A program made the translations under genes and the position numbers. The notes under the pieces were generated by a model, which was given only the letters and a program-made list of their open reading frames with translations, was not told the origin of the DNA and made no database searches. This document shows positions 11,131 through 22,065 of a stretch of DNA of 64,000 nt, piece after piece. The DNA comes from Acanthamoeba castellanii str. Neff (lineage: Eukaryota > Discosea > Longamoebia > Acanthamoebidae). The DNA lies in NCBI RefSeq assembly GCF_000313135.1, contig NW_004457518.1, positions 179,692 through 243,691 of the forward strand, read 5' to 3'. Every line of letters starts with the position of its first letter. Position 1 is the first letter of the stretch.

Positions 11131-11521
11131 AGGTGTGGCGCCCATTTCCCAAAGAGTTTTGTTTTAAAACAAGGAGACTTTGTAGACAAGCGTTGAGTGC
11201 TGGACATTCGTACGAATGCTCTCGTGTGTCGTGTCGTGTGCGCTGTGTGCGCTGATCAAATTACTTATTCTAATCACGTGATCTTGCTTGTATCGCGCCT
11301 TTCAGAGGTATCGTGGTTATGCCTTAGACAGCGGCGGCGGGGGTGAGGACCAGCACACTCAATACTCGTTGTCGTGGGGTGGGCTGTCTGGCCCGCTCGT
11401 GGCTATGTCGTCGCGTCTCGAGAACATGGACAGGTGGCGACCGCCGTACTCGCGCCGAGTGGCCTCGAATGGAGGCGCTTCAGGCACCTGTTCTCCACAA
11501 ACATTGGGAGGGGGGGGACAG
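11131..11521. other. Intergenic spacer between convergent genes
   Basis: Separates the stop codons of the VPS62-like (plus) and F-box/SPRY (minus) genes. Short ORFs here are not recognisable. A G-run sits at 11509-11517. Confidence 0.5.
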
Positions 11522-13114
11522 TCAGCTGACGTGGCACGCCACCAACACATCACTGTGTAAGCTGCTGGGCGGGACCTGGAAGTCGAGGATGTAGGCGTCG
11601 ATGTTGAAAACGAACGGCCGCTTGCCAAAGTTGAACGTCACGTCCTGGTGCGCCCGGGCCAGGCCGACGCTGGGTCGCAAGACCAGCTCGCCGTTATCAT
11701 CATCATCGGCCGACCTGTACTCGGCCGCCTCCTCTGGCGTGAACGTGAACGCCGGGCCTGTGCATCAATCATCACCATTGTCGTCATTTTAGTGTTGAAA
11801 ATATAAGTGTGTTGCTTGTCAGTATTCCGCGGAATCCAAAGAATGTTTGAGTGTGGTACCCAAGTAGTGGCCGTTCTGGGTGTAGAAGATCTCGTTCTTG
11901 TCCAGGTTGTACCCGCAGCCAACGACATCGCCGTCGCCGTAGCCCGCGTAGTACTTGCGGCCCTGGCAGGCGTAGAGCAGGTGGTTGTCGTTGGTGAAGC
12001 GGAAGCCGTCGTCTCCGTGGTAGCCGAACGACCTGCCCGCAACGACCATCAGACAGACACGGCCGCACACGCACAGCCTCTTTGGTTCCCAAACGCACCC
12101 TTTAACCCAGCCGAGGTGGTGCTGTGCGTATTGCGGGATCGCCAAGCCCACGGAAGCGACTCGGCTCGGGCCGGCGTTGTTGAAGCTGACCTCGAAGTAG
12201 CCCACGCGCTGTCCGCCCGGTATGCCCGGGAACGGCAAGAGCGGCCCATTCGCCTGCACCACCTGCATCGTACGAAAAACCGCGTTTACGTTTGTGTTTG
12301 TGTTTGCGTTTGTGTTTGCGCGAAGTGTGGAGGAGTTGGCGGCCATGTACCACAATGTTAAAGTCTCCTGTGTGATCCACGTCCAGGTGAACCGTGAGCT
12401 GGTCTTCGGAAAGATGAATGTCCGCGCTGCATATCTCCAAGTGTACTCCTGCAGGCCGCACACGCACGCACGCACGCACACGCACACGCACGCACACCAC
12501 AAATCAGCTAGTGCAAGATCATCAACGTCTCTCCAGCTTGAGCCAACACCAAACAGACAGGAGGGACTCGAGCACCGTGAAACGGAAGCTGGGCCACTAC
12601 ACGCGAGGCAAAGAAAGCCTTCCACGTGTCATAACACGGCAGTGCCGTCGTCGTTGTGGTGGTGGTGGGATCTTCGTCTTCATTGCCTTGATGTGCATCA
12701 AGCTGGAACTCGAACATCTTGTAGCGCTGGCTGTAGTGCGCCTTCCACAAGAAGTCGTCTGGCCAACAATGGCAGGTGTATATTTTACACTTGATGTAGA
12801 AATGTAGAAATACCAAATAATATATAAATAAATATGAAATAAATACGAAATAAATGACTAAAAACAAAAGTAGTGTCTGGGGGGGGGGCGATAATACCAT
12901 GAGCAAGGAGGCAGAAGGCGCGAGAGACGAGGGCTACGTTGAGAAGTAGTTCTCGAGGGCTGAGGCGGCCCAGCACCAGGGGAAGCAGCACCTCGGGAGG
13001 CAGGCTCAAGAGCGACGAACCCGCCCCACCTTCCACGATGGCGTCGCCTAATATCTCTTCCACTTCCCAACCCTGCAGCACCTTGGACCTCCACTGCCGC
13101 CAGTCACTTGCCAT
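11522..13114 (-). CDS. F-box protein with SPRY (B30.2-like) domain
   Basis: Minus-strand gene of about five exons. The start MASDWRQWRSK (ATG at 13114) is preferred over an upstream in-frame ATG at 13159. Residues ~35-85 form an F-box (LPPEVLLPLVLGRLSPRELL, VALVSRAFCLLAH, then DDFLWKAHYSQRY). After a Thr-rich linker, the second half is a SPRY domain of the RanBPM/Ssh4 type: GQRVGYFEVSFNNAG, VGLAIPQYAQHHLGW, SFGYHGDDGFRF, YGDGDVVGCGYNLDKNEIFY, TQNGHYLG and VTFNFGKRPFVF. F-box proteins dock substrates to SCF ubiquitin ligases; SPRY would be the substrate-binding part. The target is unknown. It converges on the VPS62-like gene and is head-to-head with SNF8. Confidence 0.85.
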
Positions 13115-13269
13115 CTCTCTCTTGCTTTTTATTGTTTTTTTTTCACAAATCAACAGCATTTCCTTTAAAATTTGTCTTGCTTGGGGGCTTGTTTTGTGGA
13201 TACTCTCGATTGGCGCAGTTTTCTTTTTCTTTTTCTTTGTTCATTTTATATTTCTATTGTTAGACAAAG

Positions 13270-14792
13270 ATGGCGCACAGACGGAGGGCGGTGGGCATTG
13301 CTGGCCTAACCAAGCAGGCACAGCACCAGCAGAACTTCAAGAAGGCCGGCACCGAACTTGAGGCCATTCGTGTCAAGCAAATATCCTGCCGTCCCTCCTT
13401 CTTGCTAATAATCTACTACTTTTTATTTATTTATTTATTGTCGGTCTGCTGTCCTTGACCTAAGCCACATGGAGGAGCAGCTCGACGTCTTCAAGCGCAA
13501 CCTCGAGGTACTCCCCTTGTCCAGATGCCTCCGGGGCGTGCGCGTGCGAGTGGTGCGAGGTGCCGTGTGTCGGCGAGTGGGGCCTGATGTATAGGAAAAA
13601 TTGTTGCCAGGCGTTTGCGCTCAAGTACAAGAAGGACATCAACAAGAACCCCGAGTTTCGGCGACAGTTTCAGATCATGTGCCAGTCTATCGGCGTCGAT
13701 CCGCTTGCCTGTACAACACCACACCGCCAACGTGGTTTCGTAATTTTCCGTGGACTGACTCCACGTCTTCTCGATACGCCACACGCACGGCACGACACGC
13801 ACGGCACGCACGACACACAGCTAAGAAGGGGTTCTGGTCAGAGCTGCTGGGCGTGGGCGACTTCTACTATCATCTCGCCGTGCAGATCGTCGAGGTACGT
13901 CTCTCTGCTATTGTTTGCGATTGCGGAGTTAGGTGTGTAATTGGGTCGTGGCCGCCGGTTAGGTGTGTCTGCGAACGCGAGGGTCGAACGGTGGGCTGAT
14001 CGAGCTCAGCGAGCTCAAGCGCCACCTCGAAAAGAAGCGCAAGGGCGAAGGCGGCATCTCTGAGTACGGCCTTCCCACGCGGTGCTGTATATAATCTGCA
14101 CTCACACTGAGATATATCGCGATTACTCGGCAGTGACGACATTGAGCGGGCGATCAAGAAGCTGAAAGAGCTGGGCGAGGGATTCGACATCTTCACCGTC
14201 GGTTCCACCAAGATGGTGCTCTTCTCTTCTTCGTTTTGCCATTATTATTGTTATTTTATCATTTCCATTCAGCAATCGGTCCACTCACTCCTCGACCCGC
14301 ACATGCACGCAGGTGCAATCTGTGCCTTGTGAGCTCAACAGCGATCACACGGCCGTCTTGGCTCTGGCGCAGGTACGAGTCGCAACGCAGTCCAGCTCTC
14401 CCTCTGTTTTGTTAAACCTGAAAAGAAGGGAACTGATGTGATAGTTGTGTCTTTTCATTCTTTTCCCAACGCTCCTCTATGGCAGGGCACCAACTTCGTG
14501 ACTTCGTCTTTGGTGCAACGGAAGCTCGGATGGAACCCCCAGCGAATAGCCACGGCTCTGGTACGCCGAGAACTCGCCCCTCTTGGTGTGTGGTGTGCAT
14601 CCCTGGCAGAACGTGTTCGTTTACACCGCTCGCGCACGCACACGTACCACTGCCACACACACGCACCGCACACGCACGTGCATTCGCTTCGTACAGGACC
14701 TGCTGCTGCAGGAGGGCATGGCATGGATCGACGATCAAGCGGAGGAGAGGGAGCGACGCTACTACTTTCCCTCTCTCATGACCGCGAAATGA
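13270..14792 (+). CDS. SNF8: ESCRT-II subunit SNF8/VPS22 (EAP30)
   Basis: SNF8 with VPS25 and VPS36 forms ESCRT-II, which sorts ubiquitinated membrane proteins into multivesicular bodies. The spliced product starts [19 protein letters not shown], the usual basic N-terminal helix, followed by a coiled segment ([20 protein letters not shown]). The family's most conserved block comes next ([58 protein letters not shown]). The two winged-helix domains follow ([67 protein letters not shown]). Length is about the usual 250 residues, with introns of 60-200 bp. No missing block was noticed. Confidence 0.95.
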
Positions 14793-14969
14793 GACCGTCA
14801 CATAGTATGTACATAGTATGGACACTTCACCATCGTTGATTGCCCACGGTCACAGCCAGTTGGTTCGTTCGGTCATACATCAAGCTTGACGATTTTTGAA
14901 AGGCAATTTTCCTTTTCAAGGCTGCTTCTTTCGCGACAATCGCTTCAAGAAAAACGACGAACAAAGAAG

Positions 14970-17233
14970 ATGAGGAGCGCCACCCTGTGCCTGGTCGTGG
15001 CGACACTGCTCCTGGTCACGTCCTCTTCGGCTCGGTTTTCCAGCAACCAGACGCTTCCAGGCCTCAAAGTCACGCTCACACAAGGCGGTACGAAGCACCG
15101 TCATTTCTGATCAGTATTGCTATGGAAAATCAGACAATAAGAGATATAATATATAATATATTTAAAGGTTTCTATTATATGTTGAAAAATCAACATCTTT
15201 TCGGTCAGGCCTCGACTACGCGAAGGAAGTGACGCTGCAGCTGGTGCAGAAGCAGTTTCAGACCATCGATGTGCCCGACCAGAGTGGATCCGCACCAGCG
15301 TCCATACTGGGCACGATCGACTGGAGCCTCACCTCCATCGTCCTCTCCGGACTCTCCATTTCGAGTTCGTCGACCATCGCCATCCAACCCAGCACTGGCA
15401 TCGCCGTTACCATGTACGTTTTATTCTCCTATCAGTTTTCTTCTGTTATTGTATATATGTACTAAGCACACAATGTACGAATGTTGTGGTTGCACAGCAA
15501 CGGTGCGTCGTTGACGGCCAACATGAACTTTGGCTACCGCCAGGAAAACTGGCCGCACATTAACGGGGGCGGCAGCCTCACGATCGGAATGTCGGGCACG
15601 ACGATCCCCATCCTCCTCCAGCTGGGCGAGAACAGCGACCGCCAGCTCACCGTCTCCGACCTGTCCACGTCCTGCAGCATCGGCTCCCTCTCCGTCCAGG
15701 AGTCCGGCGGACCCAGGTGCACCTGCCGCCTCTTCGCTTCCATCTTCTTCTACCGTGGAAGGCCTGACCACCAAGACTCAGTGACTGACACCGCCGCCGC
15801 AATTGCAGCTGGCTCATCGACTTCGTCTTGAATGTGCTGAGCGGTATCATCAAGAATGCCGTCCAGAACGCCGTGGGTCCGGCCATCGCCAACATCATCA
15901 ACAACGTACGCACGACGACACGACACGACCAACGACCAACGACCAACGACACGACACACGCGTCTCGGCTAACCAGGTGTTTTTGTGCCTATATGCTTGT
16001 ATAGAATGTCAATCAGGCGCTGCACACGCTCCCGATGCAGCAGGACATTCTGGGCATCTTGGAGCTGGACTACTCGTTCGTCGCGCCGCCCACGCTCGGC
16101 CAAGGCTACCTCACGGTCAACTCGCGCGCCGAGGTCTACCTCCTGCCCGACAAGCCCGAGTGCCCGCTGCTGCCCGATCCCCTCCCGGACACCACCGACG
16201 GCGAGATGCTCCAGGTATTTGTCGACTCATACGTGCCCAACTCCGCGCTCTACGCCCTCTACACGGGCGGCTATCTCCAGGCCGAGCTCCAGGACAAGGT
16301 GCCGTCGTCTACTCTCTTCTTGATCGTCGTGTGTCGTGCGCGTGCCGCTTTTATTGTTTGTCGTGCGTCTCGTCTCGTGTCATATGTCATGTGTCGTGTT
16401 TAAGCGAATTTTTTAACCTAATATTGGGGGTTGGCTCAGGACATTCCTTCGTGGGTGCCGATTAGGTTGAACACGACCTTCTGGACACGTACGGCTGCTG
16501 CACTCAGCTTTGGTTGGTTTGGTTGGTTGGATTTCCAGTTCCTGATAAGGTGTTGTTGGGGTGGGCGCACAATGATCGGCAGCGATCATTCCGGCGCTGG
16601 CGATGTACCCGGACATGCTGATGGTGATGCAGGCGCAAGCCTCCAGCCCGCCATCGATCGCCTTCCAGCCGCTGGGCATCGACGCCACGGCGCCGGTGCA
16701 GTTCACCGTGTCGGCGGTCCCCTACACGAACAACCTCATCCCGCTCTTTGCCTTTGGGCTCACCGTCACCGCCAACGCCACCGTACGCCGCCACCACGCC
16801 TTCTCATCAGTGCGTAGCGCCTTAGGAATGCTTGGAATGCGCGCGCGTGGGGTTACAGGCGAAGGTGGTCGGCACCACCATCTCTGGAGATCTGGTTAAC
16901 CTCAACTGCTCACTCCACCTGTTGGTATGCAACCCCAGCCCACATTTCTTTCTCTTCTGTTTGTTGGTTCTCGACTCACCATTCTTCCAAAAGTGGTCGA
17001 ACATTGGACCCCTCACGATCGACCTGAGCTGGATCGCGCCGGTCCTGTGCACCTACCTCATGAAGCCGCTCGCCAACTATGGCCTCGAGCAGGGCATCAA
17101 GATCCCCGTCGTCGACGGCGTGTCCCTGAATGCGGTCACCCTGAACTCCAGCCAGGGCTTCCTCGCAGTGACCACCAACGTCACCTACACCCCGCCCGTA
17201 GCGAGCACTTCATCTGTGCTCCTCACCATCTGA
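14970..17233 (+). CDS. Secreted BPI/LBP/CETP-family lipid-binding protein
   Basis: The family (bactericidal permeability-increasing protein, LPS-binding protein, CETP/PLTP) has two barrel/groove domains that hold lipids or lipopolysaccharide. Here a signal peptide (MRSATLCLVVATLLLVTSSS) is followed by the typical opening LPGLKVTLTQGGLDYAKEV. Then come IDWSLTSIVLSGLSISSSST, an amphipathic region (WLIDFVLNVLSGIIKNAV) and the second domain with DYSFVAPPTLG, LALYTGGYLQAEL-like and VQFTVSAVPYTNN segments. It ends SSVLLTI-TGA at 17231-17233. About eight introns; the ATG at 14970 is the first Met of the signal peptide. In a bacterium-eating amoeba it could bind bacterial envelopes, but lipid transfer is equally possible; the sequence does not decide. 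Confidence 0.85.
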
Positions 17234-17330
17234 CCGCGCAGAGCACAAAATAATCAAATTTTTATATTATTATATTTGAAAACAAAAACAAATTCAAACA
17301 CGGAGTTGAACACTGCAGAAGAAGAGCCAA

Positions 17331-18042
17331 ATGGAACAGCAGACGTTTGGAGGGTGGGAGGTGCCGGAAGAGGTGGTGGCGGTCATCTTCGGCTTTTTGC
17401 CGTGGCGCACGTGTCTCTCCCTACGCACCGTCTGCCAGAGGTGGCGGCGGCTGAGTGACGACGACAGGTTCCCCCCTCCCCCTCCCTTTCCCTCTTCTCC
17501 TCAGTTTCAATCTTTTTAAAATGAGAGGGACAGCTTGTGGCGGGGCATGGTAGCGCGAGAATACGGAGAGGACGCGGCCATGTTGAAGCCTCGCCACAAC
17601 CAGCACCAGGGGTGGCGAGACTACTTCATACGCCGCAAGACCACCGGTACCGCACGTGACCACTCCTCCTCAACGTCAACACAATCATCATCATGCCATC
17701 CGCTGATCAGTGCCTTACTACTGGTGGTGGTGCGCCATTGAAGAGGTGGAGGTGGTGCTGCGGGGCCAGGCGTGGAGCCGGTACCACGAGGTGGTGGTGC
17801 GGGTGCCACGGCTCGGCACGGTCGACGCAGTCCGGGTGGCCGCCGAGGCCGCTGTGCGGTCTCGCGGGGGCGGCGCGGTGAATGCCGACACGGCGAGCCT
17901 CCGCTTCTCGCTCCGGCACGCCGGCCCCGGAGCCGCACAGCTCGACCCCGCCCGCTCGCTCATCTCTGTGGGCATCCTCCGCAATGGCCACCCACTTGTG
18001 TTCGACGCCACCAGCGCCACACGATTCACGCCCAACGTTTGA
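17331..18042 (+). CDS. F-box protein, C-terminal domain unidentified (possibly ubiquitin-like)
   Basis: Three exons: 17331-17467, 17534-17646 and 17711-18042. The N-terminus is a clear F-box (WEVPEEVVAVIFGFLPWRTC, LSLRTVCQRWRRLSDDD, SLWRGMVAREYG), ending with a basic DYFIRRKTT stretch. After a Trp run (YYWWWC) comes a domain of about 100 residues with alternating hydrophobics (VRVPRLGTVDAVRVAAEAAV, DTASLRFSLRH, SLISVGILRNGHPLVFDA). The order strand, helix, strand and the closing ILRNGHPLVF resemble a ubiquitin-like fold, but this is only a guess. It is likely an SCF adaptor. It lies 97 bp after the BPI-like gene, on the same strand. Confidence 0.78.
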
Positions 18043-18376
18043 TGTGGGCGAGGATGGAGGATGGGGACCAAGGCACTTCCGCCGCAACCGGGACAAGAAG
18101 CCTGCGATTGGTCGAGCGCTTGATTTCCTTCCATGAAAATCGGCGAGCAGGGCCAAAGGAAACACAGGGAAATCTCAAGAAGAAAAAGCGCGCAGAGGAA
18201 AAGAGGTACCCCACTTCTGCGAGAATACGCCTCCAGAGCTCGATCGAGTCCTCGTCCCTCATTGCCCATTTCATAGACTCGACTTATTTATTCCAGGGGC
18301 ATCACATCGAGCGCGATTGGAGATCGCTGTAAATCGATCAATATTCACGAAGAGAACACTAGATAAATCTGTACAG
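18043..18376. other. Spacer upstream of the Frizzled-like gene
   Basis: Between the F-box stop and the receptor start. Should hold the receptor promoter. No gene, repeat or clear TATA box seen. Confidence 0.45.
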
Positions 18377-21300
18377 ATGACACATCGAGGGCCGACGTTG
18401 CTCCTCTTCTTCATCCTTCTGCATGGCCTCGCCTTGGAGCTCCCCGCCATTGAGGCGGGGGCCTCCTCCAAGGTACTTTATCACCAGCAAATCCCTCTTT
18501 TCTTGCAAGTAGCGGGCAAATATCAGGGGGGGGGCGAGCGAGCCGCTGGCCAGTTCATGCGCCTCACAGACGATTGCTGTTGCATGCCGGCCTGTACACC
18601 AGTGTGTCTCGTTTGCCAAGCAGCCGATCGAGTGCATCCCCTACATAACCCACCGCGTGTGCGTGACGGGCAACGTGACGCAACAGCAGGTGGCCGAGAG
18701 CCTACGTCCTGCCCTCGGTGCGTTGTTCTCTCCTTCTTTCCCTCTTGCTTCACCCGACCGCACACGCACACACCGCACACGCACACACCGCACACGCGTA
18801 TGTCGGATGATAATGTAATGGCACGCACTTACACGTGCCTTGCGAGGTGCTACAATACAGACCAGGCGAAGATGTTCCAGTCACAGACCTGTCAGCATGC
18901 CTGGACGGCCTTCCTCTGCGGCACGGCCTTCAAGAAGTGCTCCTACGCCGATGGTACGCCCCGCCCACCTGCCCACACCTTACTTACTTTTGTTTTCTTC
19001 TGTCGTCGTCGCTGCTGCTGCTGCTGCTGCTAGCTGGCTAAAAACGATCGTCGTCTTCGTGATGATGACAGAGGCGAAGACGATCACGCTGGAGCACCCG
19101 CTGTGCTACCCGTTCTGCACGGAGGTGCTGTCCGACTGCCGGGGCGAGTTCCAGCTCGACGATATGGAGGACCAGCTGCCCGATTGCAACGCCACGCTGC
19201 CGGGCACGGCCGGGGAGACGATGGTGTACCCGCCCGCGTCCCAGCCCTACCACTACACCCTCCCCGACAACACCACCACCGCCTACAAGTGCTTCGTTCC
19301 CGGCGACAAAGGTTCTACCCTTTTCCTTCATTTCACGCACACGCACACGCACACGCACAAGACCTCATACTGAATTAAGGGAGTGTCATGCATGGACAGA
19401 TGACGACGTGGATCCGCACGTCAAGTGTCCGCCGCACTACCAGGCCCTGAGCGAGGAGTTCGACGACTCGAAGTACATCACGCCGTGCCAGCGCGAGTGT
19501 CCGCTGGGCACCTACTCCGACCCGGAGTACATGGCCCTGTCGATCACGCAGATCGTGGAGGGCTACTTCGGGGCGGTGATGCTCGTCGTGGTGCTCATCC
19601 CGTTCTTCATCAACTTCTCCGAGACCAACATGTTCCCGCACGTCGTCCCGCTCTACATCTACATCTCGTCCGGCCTGATGGCCCTCGGCTTCATCTGGCC
19701 CTCGTTCCTCGGCGGCTTCGACGAGGTCACCTGCGAGAAGGACTTCATCGTCGCCGATGTCACCTACTTCCCCTGCGCCGTGCAAGGTCCGTTCCAAACT
19801 TTACTATTGTTATTATTATTTATTATTGTTTATTTATTATTGTTTATTTTTATAAATTCAATGTAACGCAAGGCTAGGGAGCGAAGCTAAGGCCATGACT
19901 GACTGACATTCCGGAGCGTACTCTCAGGCATACTGCTGTACTGGGGCACGGCGTCGTTGGTCACGTGGTGGTTCAATGTCTGCCTCCACCTCCTCATTGG
20001 TACCGGCACCTTCTCTTCTTCTCCTTGAAGCCGTGGCTGACAACAAACCCCAAACCAAACCAAACCACAGGTTCGTTTTCGGGGCTCGGGTATCACAGCA
20101 AGAAGCTCCGCATCTTCTACTACTTTGTCGGATGGGTTCGTTCGCCTCCCCATCCGCTTTCTCTCTGTGTGTAGCGGCAGTGCCTACGAAGACAACACCC
20201 AAACGTGTGCGTGCATTGTGGCTCATACGTGCGTGCGTGCGTGCGTGCACGTACATGCGTGTGTCCAGTTCTTGCCCACGGTGGGGCTGTTCATCGCGTG
20301 GGTCTCCACCCAGGTGCGTGAAGAGCCCGTTCACCTCCCGTGTGTTGCATTCCTTAAATTCCCAGTTATCCTAAACCTGTGTGGGACCGCATGCATGCAG
20401 ATTGGCGCGAGTCCGACGTCGGTGAACTGCTTTCTCGACTGGGACGCGGCGGAGGGCTGGTGGGCCAACGGCCTCTTCTACGGTACCCATACCTCATCAA
20501 CCTCCTCCCACTTGCGTATTGCCCTTTTTTGGTCTCACGTTATGCGTTGCAATAGTCGAGTTCACGATCATCGTGTGCGTGAGTTTCGTAACCCTCAACC
20601 TGGCCATCATTCGGCTGCTGACCATTCACGGCTTCGCCGGCTTCCACAAGTACTTGCGCGCGCCCAACTACCCCTATTTTCTTATATTCGTTTGCCTATG
20701 AGGTGGACACTAATAACTGATGTTTATATATTTCTTGAATGTTTGTGTCTTGATGATGATGATGATGATGCAGGCAGGGCAGGTTGATCGTGTTCGGGTA
20801 TTCGTTCCTGTGCATCTTCCTGTTCATGATGATCTACTGGTGGGTCATCCAGACGCGGCGCGGCCACTACGAACACGCCACCGACCACTGGTACGCGCTC
20901 GCTCGCTCGCTCGGCTTCTCGTGACACAATTTAGGTCGCATAGCAACTCAACCCCTAACGTTGTTGCCGCGCGCGCAGGTTCGGGTGCCTGGCGGAGAGG
21001 TTCAAAGCGGCGGAGAAGGCGGGCCACCCGAACTCGGGCAAGCTGTTCGACCCCAAGCAGGACTACGGCTGCGAACTCGCCGACCGCAACCCCTTCGGTA
21101 CTCCTCCGCTGCTTTTCGCATCACTCCGCCACTCAACTAGCGTTAACACGACACACACGACACACACGACACACAACCCACACACGACACACGCGCAGGG
21201 ATGATGTACACGCAAACGCTCATCTTTTCGGCGATCCCGTTCCTGGTGGCGATGATCTTCGGCCACTCGTGGTTCACGTGGAACATGTGGGGCACCATCG

Positions 21301-21737
21301 TGTGCTCGCTGCTCTGCGTCGCCATCCAGTCCCTCGCCAACCCGTCCTCGCTCTTTGCCGGCGGCTCCTCCTCGTCGGGCTCGCCGTCGCCCACGCGACG
21401 ACGGGGCGGTCGGCGCCACCAGCGATCATCGTGGACCCATCGCGCCGCGGACCAGGAGCTCGAAGACGTCGAGTCCAAGGTCAAGTTCGTGCCGCTGGGC
21501 AGCGACGACGAAGCAGACGACTGGGCCGGCAACCAGGACGAGGAGGCGGTGGTGGGCGAGGAGGACTTTGGCGGCCGCAAAGGCCGCAAGCGGAGCTCGG
21601 CCAACGGCGGCGGCGGCGGCGCGAGCGATTTCGAGGATACTGACGCCGAGGGCGATGACACCGACGATAACGGCGGCAACGGAAGCGATGGCACCGACTA
21701 CACCGAGGACGATGACGGCAGCGACAAGGACGTGTGA
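18377..21737 (+). CDS. Frizzled/Smoothened-like seven-helix receptor
   Basis: Signal peptide (MTHRGPTLLLFFILLHGLAL), then a Cys-rich ectodomain spread over several exons: IECIPYITHRVCV, MFQSQTCQHAWTAFLCGTAF, EHPLCYPFCTEVLSDC, ADRNP-type ends. This is the Fz CRD pattern with paired Cys. A second Cys-rich spacer (CPPHYQAL, CQRECPLGTYSDP) leads into seven hydrophobic segments beginning EGYFGAVMLVVVLIPFFINF, PLYIYISSGLMALGFIWP and ILLYWGTASLVTWWFNVC, with the last at MMYTQTLIFSAIPFLVAMIF/GTIVCSLLCVAIQSL. Dictyostelium has a large family of such fsl receptors with mostly unknown ligands. The tail (~150 residues) is very acidic and low-complexity (DDEADDWAGN, EDDDGSDKDV) and I see no Frizzled KTxxxW motif in it, so canonical Dishevelled coupling is doubtful. 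More than ten introns; the first exons are the least certain. Confidence 0.85.
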
Positions 21738-22065
21738 AAGTGGAAGTGGAAGTGAGACGAGTGGAAAGGGGGGCAACGAGCAGTCGGTGCCCCCCCCCCA
21801 ACGACAACCAAAAGCAGAGCAGCGACGGAGGCCACTCTTCTCTCCCTCCTCTATCTATCTATCACCGCCATTTTGGCAGGTCTCGGGAGCAAGGCGGTGA
21901 TCGCTCGCAGGTTCTCCGTGGCGTGGTGGTGCTGGCAGTGTACACATGGAAATTATGAAAACGTTCATTTCTCACCTTCTTGTGGTGATCCGAAGAGCAC
22001 ATGGCTCTGGACGAATGGACATCTGCCCTGTGCACGCGTGTGCTGTCAGCAGGAAGAGGAGAAAA
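21738..22065. other. Spacer upstream of the sulfurtransferase gene
   Basis: Contains the receptor 3' region and the promoter of the next gene. A C-run lies at 21791-21799 and (CTAT)n at 21851-21862. No gene recognised. Confidence 0.45.
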
